A DNA stretch of 33,816 bases from CAZHAM01 sp964530415. Its GTDB lineage: Bacteria; Patescibacteriota; WWE3; UBA101185; UBA10185. This document shows, in pieces, positions 22,051 to 29,005 of the stretch. The position numbers were made by a program, and so were the translations under genes. The notes under the pieces were generated by a model, which saw nothing but the letters and a program-made list of their open reading frames with translations, was not told the origin of the DNA and made no database searches. The stretch is taken from the NCBI GenBank assembly GCA_964530415.1, contig CAZHAM010000002.1, forward strand, positions 1 through 33,816, in the 5' to 3' direction. Within the stretch, counting starts at the first letter, position 1. Each line of letters begins with the position of its first letter.

Positions 22051-22059
22051 TTTTCTCCA

Positions 22060-22908
22060 TTATTCGAACAATCCTTTAGAAGTGTCTTTTTGGCAATCCG
22101 GGCAAAAGTAGGTACCTCTACCCGCGACTTTTATATACTCAACTTTGGATCCGCATTTGGGACAAAAGTTTCTTAAATAAATTTTAAAATGTTCTTGATG
22201 ACTTCCTTCGTTTCCAAAAATATCTACGTACATTCTATCCGGTAGGGTAGATCCTCTATCCACAATACTTTCATTTACAATTTCTCTTGCGCTTTCAAGA
22301 ATATTTTCGGCGTCTTGAAGTGTCAATAAACTCGTCGGTGTTTCTGGGTGGATTTTTGATAAAAACAGCGTGTCGGTAGCATAAATATTTCCCAGTCCGG
22401 AGATATACTCTTGATCCAATAATATATTTTTTACCGAAGTTCTTTTTGATTTTAATATTTCATACAATTTATCGGGTGTAAGTGCAGTGTCTAAAACATC
22501 CGGGCCGTATCGCGACTTCAATTTTTGAATTTCTTCTTGGGTGTAAAGTGCTGCTTTTCCAAACATTCTCATATCAGTAAATCTCAAATATTTTATTTCG
22601 GAGTTTTTCTTAAGTTTAAAAATTATCTTTGTCCACCTGTCGTTTGTATGTTCCTCGTCTCGTAGCAAAATTCTTCCGGTCATAGCCAGATGAATGCCAA
22701 TAAATGTATCTGAATCCAGTTTTATTATTATGTTTTTTGCAACACGCTCAATCTCATCTATATATTTTCCGATTGCTTCGCTTTTAAACACTGCATTATT
22801 TGGGTAAACGGAGTAGTTTTCGGCAATGCCGATGTTAATTATTTGATAGCCTTTTATGTTGTTGTTAAGGTCACTGGATATAGTGTGAACCTCAGGTAGT
22901 TCCGGCAT
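22060..22908 (-). CDS. mutM: Formamidopyrimidine-DNA glycosylase (Fpg/MutM)
   Basis: 282 residues. The N-terminal MPELPEVHT supplies the catalytic Pro2 and Glu3. The H2TH region contains GLGNIYATDTLF, and the C-terminus has a four-cysteine zinc finger (CPKCGSKVEYIKVAGRGT opens it and CPDCQK closes it). It removes 8-oxoguanine and related lesions. It follows the glycosyltransferase gene by 15 bases with no visible Shine-Dalgarno site, and recF follows after 9 bases. EndoVIII-type relatives also begin with P-E, but the LPEV context favours Fpg. Confidence 0.95.
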   Translation of the reverse strand: MPELPEVHTISSDLNNNIKGYQIINIGIAENYSVYPNNAVFKSEAIGKYIDEIERVAKNIIIKLDSDTFIGIHLAMTGRILLRDEEHTNDRWTKIIFKLKKNSEIKYLRFTDMRMFGKAALYTQEEIQKLKSRYGPDVLDTALTPDKLYEILKSKRTSVKNILLDQEYISGLGNIYATDTLFLSKIHPETPTSLLTLQDAENILESAREIVNESIVDRGSTLPDRMYVDIFGNEGSHQEHFKIYLRNFCPKCGSKVEYIKVAGRGTYFCPDCQKDTSKGLFE

Positions 22909-22923
22909 TTTTTATATTTAAAT

Positions 22924-24060
22924 TTATTCTTGTGTGGCAGAATTTTTTTGAACTAAGCTTTCCCATTTTTCGTCGACAAATTCTTTTATTTCGGTCTTAA
23001 ACTTTTGTGTAGAGAATTTTTGAGAGTGTATGATTATAGTTTCAGGATCAAATTCCTTGTTTCTTATTTTTGTGTCAAATTCTTTAATTCTTTCAATTAA
23101 GTTCTCAATCGAGAGTTCTTCAAAAAACTGACCTGTTACCCCATCAATTATTGTTTCAAGATGTCCGCCCGACTTGTGCGCAAGAACAGGTTTGCCGTGA
23201 GACATAGCTTCGACGGGTACAATTCCTAAATCCTCATCTTTAACCGGATTTATAACTCCCAAACAGTTTGCTAACAAATTATGTTTAGTTAAATCGTCAA
23301 CCTGCCCAACAAACTTAACATTTTTGTTTGCGATTCTTTTTAGTTTTTTTTCTTCGTTGCCTGTGCCGATTACAACAAGATCCAGCTCCATCATATTAAA
23401 TGCTTCAACTACCAGGTCAAAATTTTTGTAAGCAACAAGTCTACCTAATGCAACGTAGTAAGGTTTTTCAAAATTATTTTTTACTGTTGGTGTTTCGTGA
23501 ATTACGTCCATCGGAGGATATATAACTGTAGAGGCTCTTTTGTAAAATTTTTTAATTCTTTTTTGTGTCTCGATTGAATTTGCGAGTAGATAATCGGGAC
23601 GTTGTGCGGCACCGAAGTCCCATGTTCTTAAAAGAGCGTCAATGACCATAACGAAAGGTTTAAAGTACCAGGCGTTTCTTTTTGCGCTTTCAAACGAGTA
23701 GCCGTATAAAAACCTTGGAGGAGTGTGGATGTAGCTTATATGTAATTGGTCGGGATTGGTTAAAACCCCTTTTGCATATGACGCGCTGTCCGAAATAATA
23801 ATGTCGTACTCGTTTAGATCGAACGATTCGAATATTATCGGTATTAAAAAGGTTAAATATTTGCTAAAACTCGAGAGTAAAAAATTTGATCTATGCATGA
23901 TTTTTTTGCTGTTTATCAACTCGCTCATGTTTTTCGGTTTATATATTGACGTAACAATGGGCGCTTCGGGATACAGCTGTATCAAGGCTTCCAGTGTTTT
24001 TTCGCCGCCGCCGTATTGAATTAAGTAGTCGTGGACCAATGCCACTTTTGGTTTATACAT
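22924..24060 (-). CDS. GT4-family glycosyltransferase (GT-B fold)
   Basis: About 378 residues from the ATG at 24060. The N-terminal KVALVHDYLIQYGGGEKT is a typical nucleotide-sugar transferase opening. The C-terminal half has VALGRLVAYKNFDLVVEAF and the EX7E element EDLGIVPVE, followed by AMSHGKPVLAHKSGG. Members transfer a sugar from UDP-, GDP- or other activated sugars to lipid carriers or glycans; the acceptor is unknown. The frame extends to 24099, but that extension covers the promoter, so the internal ATG, 6 bases after TATAAT, is preferred. It leads the operon glycosyltransferase - mutM - recF. Confidence 0.9.
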   Translation of the reverse strand: MYKPKVALVHDYLIQYGGGEKTLEALIQLYPEAPIVTSIYKPKNMSELINSKKIMHRSNFLLSSFSKYLTFLIPIIFESFDLNEYDIIISDSASYAKGVLTNPDQLHISYIHTPPRFLYGYSFESAKRNAWYFKPFVMVIDALLRTWDFGAAQRPDYLLANSIETQKRIKKFYKRASTVIYPPMDVIHETPTVKNNFEKPYYVALGRLVAYKNFDLVVEAFNMMELDLVVIGTGNEEKKLKRIANKNVKFVGQVDDLTKHNLLANCLGVINPVKDEDLGIVPVEAMSHGKPVLAHKSGGHLETIIDGVTGQFFEELSIENLIERIKEFDTKIRNKEFDPETIIIHSQKFSTQKFKTEIKEFVDEKWESLVQKNSATQE

Positions 24061-24066
24061 AGGGCG

Positions 24067-24095
24067 ATTATACGAGCTTGCTCGCTCGTTGTCAC
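24067..24095 (-). promoter_or_regulatory. Promoter of the glycosyltransferase-mutM-recF operon
   Basis: On the minus strand: GTGACA, a 17-base spacer and a perfect TATAAT, ending 6 bases before the ATG at 24060. The -35 box lies within the first copy of the repeat GCTCGTTGTCACTC (24084-24097). Confidence 0.68.
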
Positions 24096-24156
24096 TCACT
24101 GCGCTTCCTCGTGAAACTCCGAAGAGTTTTACGACCTCATCTGCTCGTTGTCACTC
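24084..24156. repeat. Intergenic repeat pair flanking a hairpin
   Basis: GCTCGTTGTCACTC occurs twice in the same orientation (24084-24097 and 24143-24156). Between them is an 11-base-pair hairpin with one wobble pair, TCGTGAAACTC-CGAA-GAGTTTTACGA (24109-24134). TTGTCACT also occurs in the palindrome chain near 3627. It resembles the mobile intergenic palindromes (GTCATTGCGAG type) known from several bacterial groups; that comparison is from memory. The remainder of 24157-24278 is AT-rich, with a TTGACA at 24224-24229 but no well-spaced -10, and it contains no gene. Confidence 0.65.
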
Positions 24157-24278
24157 GCAATGCTCAATTTATATTTTCAAAATTTATATAACCCAATTTT
24201 TGCTTTAAAGACGTTTAAAAATCTTGACAACACACTCTATAAATGAGTTCATAACTTAGTAATTATTTTAGTTTTTTT

Positions 24279-24800
24279 ATGCGCAGTAGAGGATTTAGTG
24301 TACCCATAGTCATAATTTTCGTTGCAATATTTTTGGCGGTTCCTGTCGTCTATTTACTTTTTTCAAAAAATTCATCAAACAATGTCAACGTAAAAGGCGC
24401 GTCCGCACAGATTGAAGTCTCAAAATCCGGTTTAGGAATATACGTTAGCTCACAAGGGACATGGGATTTATTTGAATACCTCTGCAAAGATTTAGACGAG
24501 TGCGCAAATGATTTGATGACCGGAAATCGTTGGGGAACTGTTAGTGGTGGCGCGGTTAAGGATTTTAGAGTGAGCGTTCCAACTGATTCGGATTGGGGTT
24601 CAAGCAAATACCTAAAAATATTTGTACGTGAAGGTTGGGGATCGATGCAAAGATCTTTTAATTTAAAATTAATAAACTCTGAAGAAGGAATTTCAGAAAA
24701 GTCTTTTACACATGGAAGATCGGAATTCAGGGTAATTTTAATTGAAATTGAAAAAATTAAGAATAAAGCTATTGATATAGCAACATACTCAGATCTTTAA
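24279..24800 (+). CDS. Membrane-anchored exported hypothetical protein
   Basis: 173 residues. A basic start (MRSRGF) is followed by one strong membrane helix (about 8-28), so most of the chain lies outside the membrane. The outer domain has three Trp-Gly elements (NRWGTV, DSDWGSS, REGWGSM) and two cysteines (about 69 and 75) that could pair. I do not recognise a family. Its TAA stop overlaps the ATG of the P-type ATPase (TAATG), so the two are translationally coupled and the protein might be an accessory of the pump; this is inference. Confidence 0.65.
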   Translation: MRSRGFSVPIVIIFVAIFLAVPVVYLLFSKNSSNNVNVKGASAQIEVSKSGLGIYVSSQGTWDLFEYLCKDLDECANDLMTGNRWGTVSGGAVKDFRVSVPTDSDWGSSKYLKIFVREGWGSMQRSFNLKLINSEEGISEKSFTHGRSEFRVILIEIEKIKNKAIDIATYSDL

Positions 24801-27304
24801 TGGCTTTTAACCTGCTCCAAAAAAGAGGACTAAGTTCTCAAGAAGCCGCATCCAGGCTTTTGCAAGACGGAAAAAATATTTTACCTGAAAAGGCTCCGCC
24901 AAGCGATCTTTCAATTTTTATTTCTCAGCTAAAAAATCCTTTGGTTTACATATTGCTAATTTCAGCAATCATAACTTTTCTTATCGGAGAGTATGCCGAC
25001 ACGTCCATAATTGTTTTGGCGGTATTTATCAACACTATTTTAGGATTTATTCAGGAAAGAAAAGCAAACAGATCTTTAGACGCGCTCAAAAAAATGATCC
25101 ATCCTGTAGCGAAAGTGTATAGAGACGGGCAGTTAGTGAGCATAGACACATCCGAGATTGTTGTTGAGGATTTAGTTTTACTTCATCAGGGCGATAGAGT
25201 TCCCGCCGACGGAGTTGTGGATGATAGTACACGCTTTTTTGTTAATGAGGCAATGCTGACCGGAGAATCTGTTCCGGTTACAAAAAGTTCGGGGGCTGAA
25301 ATATATATGGGTACTGTTGTAGTTGGAGGAAACGCATTAATGAAAGTGATTCGGGTAGGAGCGGCTACTGAGATGGGAAAGATAGCAACAAGCGTTATGA
25401 ATTACAGCCAGGATACGCCTCTTAGACGCCAACTCGCTAAATTTAGTAAATCCTTAACGGTTTTAGTATCCATTTTGGTAGCTGTAGTGTTTTTAATCGG
25501 TTTAGTAAAAGGAAAAGAACCTTTTGAAATTTTTACAACCTCCGTTGCTTTGGCAGTTTCGGCAATTCCCGAGGGATTACTTGTGGGACTCACGGTTGTA
25601 CTTGCAATAGGTATGCAAAAGATTTTAAAGCGTAAGGGGTTAGTGAGAAATTTGGTTTCGGCAGAGACTTTGGGTGGCGTGACGACCATTTGTATGGATA
25701 AAACAGGCACATTAACTTTCGGAACCATGTCGGTAGCAGAAACCATTGGCTCGAATGATGAGATAGCTCTGCAGGCGATACTGGCCAATGATATGGACGA
25801 TCCTATGGTTTTGGGAGCTTTTGAGTGGGCAAAGGGCATAAAACACAATCCCAACGCTCTTTTAGAAGAATTTACGAGAATAGATAGTATCCCGTTTACT
25901 TCCAGAGAGATGTATTTCGCCAGTTTGAACAAGCTTAATGATCAGGAATCAACTTTGTACCTTAACGGCGCGCCCGAAGTTCTTTTGAAAAAATGCACTA
26001 TTGAAAATCAAACGCGCGAAAGAATATTAGCTGAAATCGACCGTCTTTCGGGAGAAGGCAAAAGATTACTGGGCTACATTCGCAAGAAAGTCCCAGCTGA
26101 TATTAAAGAGATTAAAGACGAACATGTGGAAGGTGGTTTTGAATGGATAGGACTTTTAGGATTTTCGGATCCGGTAAGGCCCGATGTCAAAGTATCTTTG
26201 CAGGATGCAGAACGTGCCGGAATAAAATTAATAATAATAACCGGAGACTATGCAAAAACATCTCTTTCGGTCTTAAAACAACTGGATCTTCATATATCGG
26301 ATCAAAATTTAATATTGGGTGATCAGGTTGCTCAAATGTCTGACGAGGAGTTAAAAAATAGACTCACTTCCAATACAGACATAAAACTATTTGCCCGAAC
26401 CAAGCCCGATCAAAAACTTAAAATTGTCGAGGCATTAAAAAGTTCAGGAGAAGTAGTAGCTATGATGGGAGATGGAGTAAACGATGCGCCCGCGTTATCA
26501 AGATCTGATATAGGAATTGTAGTAGGTGACGCCACTGAGGTTGCAAAAGAAACATCTGATTTAGTTTTACTCGATTCAAGTTTTTCTACTATCATCGCGG
26601 CTGTCGAAGAGGGAAGAGGCATTTTTGATAATTTAAGAAAAATAATTTTATATTTATTAAGCGATGGTTTTGAAGAAATAATCTTAGTTATTGCCACACT
26701 GATATTTGGTTTACCACTACCCATTTCTGCGGCGCAAATACTTTGGGTAAATTTAATTTCCGACGGTTTTCCTCACTTAGCGCTAACGATGGACCCAAAA
26801 GTCAAAGGCATTATGAGTAGACCTCCGCGGTCGCCCAAAGAGCCTTTGGTAGCCAATTGGATGCTTTTAATTATTGGAATAGTCTCAGTGATTGGTGGTT
26901 TTTTCGCGTTTGCACTTTATTCGTTTGTGTTGAATACTTCCGGAAATGAAAACCTTGCAAGATCGGTAACCTTTGCAACAGTAGGCATAAACTCCCTCGT
27001 ATATGTTTTTTCGATCCGCACATTGCGCCAATCCTTTTGGGAAGAAAACATGTTTGAAAATAAATGGTTAGTAGTAGCCGTAATCGGGGGCATATTTTTA
27101 CAAGTGTTGCCTTTTATAGTTCCGGTGTTTGGTAAATTTTTGGAGCTCGAAGATTTAGGTTTGTATTGGATTCCTGTAATAATCGGCTCACTTTTAATGT
27201 TCATATCAATAGAAGTGAGCAAAGAAATTTTTGATAGACTTGAGGCAAGTCACAAAGAGTTAGTTAAAAAGAGCAAAAATAGTAAATTTGATTTAAAATT
27301 TTAA
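24800..27304 (+). CDS. P2-type cation-transporting ATPase
   Basis: 834 residues. An N-terminal cation-ATPase domain (LLQKRGLSSQEAASRLLQDG) is followed by the actuator motif MLTGESVPV, the phosphorylated Asp300 in CMDKTGTLT, the nucleotide-binding region with NGAPEVLLKKC, and the hinge GDGVNDAPAL. There are about ten membrane helices. The M4 motif AIPEGL and the M6 motif NLISDGFPHLAL resemble Ca2+ pumps of the SERCA/PMR1 group. In M5 the Glu of the SERCA cation site is kept (FEEI), but the Asn three residues before is Gly (YLLSDGFEE), so the ion could be Ca2+, Mn2+ or another. It is coupled to both neighbours. Confidence 0.92.
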   Translation: MAFNLLQKRGLSSQEAASRLLQDGKNILPEKAPPSDLSIFISQLKNPLVYILLISAIITFLIGEYADTSIIVLAVFINTILGFIQERKANRSLDALKKMIHPVAKVYRDGQLVSIDTSEIVVEDLVLLHQGDRVPADGVVDDSTRFFVNEAMLTGESVPVTKSSGAEIYMGTVVVGGNALMKVIRVGAATEMGKIATSVMNYSQDTPLRRQLAKFSKSLTVLVSILVAVVFLIGLVKGKEPFEIFTTSVALAVSAIPEGLLVGLTVVLAIGMQKILKRKGLVRNLVSAETLGGVTTICMDKTGTLTFGTMSVAETIGSNDEIALQAILANDMDDPMVLGAFEWAKGIKHNPNALLEEFTRIDSIPFTSREMYFASLNKLNDQESTLYLNGAPEVLLKKCTIENQTRERILAEIDRLSGEGKRLLGYIRKKVPADIKEIKDEHVEGGFEWIGLLGFSDPVRPDVKVSLQDAERAGIKLIIITGDYAKTSLSVLKQLDLHISDQNLILGDQVAQMSDEELKNRLTSNTDIKLFARTKPDQKLKIVEALKSSGEVVAMMGDGVNDAPALSRSDIGIVVGDATEVAKETSDLVLLDSSFSTIIAAVEEGRGIFDNLRKIILYLLSDGFEEIILVIATLIFGLPLPISAAQILWVNLISDGFPHLALTMDPKVKGIMSRPPRSPKEPLVANWMLLIIGIVSVIGGFFAFALYSFVLNTSGNENLARSVTFATVGINSLVYVFSIRTLRQSFWEENMFENKWLVVAVIGGIFLQVLPFIVPVFGKFLELEDLGLYWIPVIIGSLLMFISIEVSKEIFDRLEASHKELVKKSKNSKFDLKF

Positions 27305-27305
27305 T

Positions 27306-27827
27306 ATGGACTTAGTTAAAAGAGAATCAGCGCTTTGGTCATATTTAACGTCTGACTTGCGAGAACTAATAGAAGACGGAGAAAGACTTGTTGTATATAT
27401 AACCAGAGAAGATCAAAAAGGAGATATCAGTGACTTTTCGTTTGCAGTTTTTCCGTTTGCCAAAGCATACGAAGGTTTTTTAAAAAAACTTTTCTTTGAT
27501 TTAGGGATGATATCTCACGAAGATTATTATGGAGACGAAATAAGAATCGGGAGAATTTTAAATCCAAGATATATAAAAGAGCACAGCAGCGTAGCAAAAA
27601 GAATGTTTGGTCACTCTCAAGCCCGCAAAGCACTATCTGAAGAGCTCTGGGAGACCTGGAGAATAGGTCGAAATCGAGTATTCCATTACTTCCCCCATAA
27701 CTTTAGAAAACTCAGCTACGAAGAAGCTATGGACATTGTATACGAGATTGTAAGGTCTATGACTAAGGCCGTTGATATGTGCGATATAGAGGTTACCAGT
27801 TTAGCCGATATTAAGAAGGTCAAATAA
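27306..27827 (+). CDS. HEPN-fold protein, possible RNase-toxin-like
   Basis: 173 residues, all helical, without membrane segments. The helix FPFAKAYEGFLKKLFFDLG (49-67) and the late motif RNRVFH (122-127), which gives R-x4-H, followed by YFPH and SYEEAMDIVYEIV, have the order of HEPN domains such as the RnlA toxin C-terminus. In HEPN RNases, the Arg and His of RxxxxH cleave RNA. It begins one base after the stop of the P-type ATPase, so expression is tied to the pump. No antitoxin-like partner is evident. A non-catalytic binding role cannot be excluded. Confidence 0.6.
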   Translation: MDLVKRESALWSYLTSDLRELIEDGERLVVYITREDQKGDISDFSFAVFPFAKAYEGFLKKLFFDLGMISHEDYYGDEIRIGRILNPRYIKEHSSVAKRMFGHSQARKALSEELWETWRIGRNRVFHYFPHNFRKLSYEEAMDIVYEIVRSMTKAVDMCDIEVTSLADIKKVK

Positions 27828-27913
27828 GCAGAAAAAACAAAGGGAAGTTGTCCAGCGTTTTTTTTCGCACTAAAATCCCATTTTGCTTTCATCTCAAGCC
27901 TCCTTTAGATTGT

Positions 27914-27922
27914 TGGTATAAT
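27914..27922 (+). promoter_or_regulatory. Extended -10 promoter of mnmA
   Basis: TGGTATAAT: a TGN extension and a perfect TATAAT ending 6 bases before the ATG at 27929. It decides the start, because the reading frame itself extends upstream to 27848. Confidence 0.62.
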
Positions 27923-27928
27923 CATCCA

Positions 27929-29005
27929 ATGCACAGCATTGTATCAGATCAAAAAAGAGTTGCAGTAGGGTTAAGTGGTGGCGTTGACTCGTCTGTTGCA
28001 GCTTATCTTTTAAAAGAACAGGGTTATGATGTTGTAGGCGTTCATTTACAGTGTTGGGATGCTAGGGCGGATGGTTGTAAAGCAGAGGAAGATAGAGCTT
28101 ATGCTGTAAGAACAGCCGCGCATCTGGGTATTAAATTTGAACATATTGACTACCAAGCCCAATACAAAGACAAAGTCATAGAATATTTTTATAAAGAATA
28201 TGCATCAGGTAGAACTCCAAATCCCGATGTTATGTGCAACAAAGAGATAAAGTTCGGTTTGTTTTTTGATTGGGCGGTAGAAAATGGATTTGATTACGTT
28301 GCAACCGGTCATTACGCAAGAATCTTACACTGCCACGATCAAATCAGTTTGTTAAAAGGGTCAGACCCATCAAAAGACCAGTCGTATTTTTTATATTTAC
28401 TGGATCAAGAACATCTCGCTAAGACTCTTTTTCCGATTGGAGATATGTACAAAAAAGACGTAAGAGAAATCGCCAAAAACGAGAATTTGCCGGCATTTAA
28501 CCGCCCGGACAGTACAGGTATCTGTTTTATCGGGGAAGTGGACATCAAAGAGTTTTTAAAACAGAAGTTAAAAGTCGAAAAGGGCAATGTTATAGATATT
28601 AACGGCAATGTAATAGGCGAGCACGATGGGGCTTGGTTTTACACAATAGGACAAAGACATGGATTTAAAATTAATAAGTATCAGGGAGTCCCGGTTTACA
28701 TTATTGATAAGAACAAAGACAAGAATGAGCTAATTGTTGGTTCAGAGAAAGATGCCGAAAAATCAAGCTTTAAAGCCTCTAACTTACACTGGATAAGTGG
28801 CACCAAGCCTGCCAACACGAGCGATTTATTTGATTGTGATGTAAGAATTAGGCATTTGGGAAAAATACAACCGGCTAAAGTTAAGATTAATAAATCTAAC
28901 ACGGCTAACATCGATTTATCTGAAAGTATGTTTGCAGTTGCCCCGGGTCAAAGTGTAGTTTTTTACCGTGGTGACGAGGTTTTAGGCGGAGGAATAATTA
29001 ATTAA
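27929..29005 (+). CDS. mnmA: tRNA-specific 2-thiouridylase MnmA
   Basis: 358 residues from the ATG at 27929. The upstream 27 codons of the open frame lack family resemblance, while GLSGGVDSSVAAYLL near the new N-terminus is the ATP-pyrophosphatase P-loop. The two catalytic cysteines lie in NPDVMCNKEIKFG and STGICFIGE, and SKDQSYFLYLL is the conserved tRNA-binding stretch. It makes s2U34 in tRNAs for Lys, Glu and Gln, using sulfur relayed from a cysteine desulfurase such as SufS at the left edge. It ends in an 8-base convergent overlap with the M23 peptidase gene. Confidence 0.95.
   Translation: MHSIVSDQKRVAVGLSGGVDSSVAAYLLKEQGYDVVGVHLQCWDARADGCKAEEDRAYAVRTAAHLGIKFEHIDYQAQYKDKVIEYFYKEYASGRTPNPDVMCNKEIKFGLFFDWAVENGFDYVATGHYARILHCHDQISLLKGSDPSKDQSYFLYLLDQEHLAKTLFPIGDMYKKDVREIAKNENLPAFNRPDSTGICFIGEVDIKEFLKQKLKVEKGNVIDINGNVIGEHDGAWFYTIGQRHGFKINKYQGVPVYIIDKNKDKNELIVGSEKDAEKSSFKASNLHWISGTKPANTSDLFDCDVRIRHLGKIQPAKVKINKSNTANIDLSESMFAVAPGQSVVFYRGDEVLGGGIIN

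Noticed and set aside
24224..24252. Promoter with TTGACA upstream of the 24279 gene
   Set aside because: No acceptable -10 lies 16-18 bases downstream (TATAAA is only 8 bases away), so I could not support it.
25402..27222. Minus-strand frames within the P-type ATPase gene
   Set aside because: Antisense shadows of a gene with all P-type ATPase motifs.
27848..27928. 27-codon N-terminal extension of MnmA
   Set aside because: It includes the TGGTATAAT promoter and has no similarity to MnmA N-termini; the ATG at 27929 is the start.
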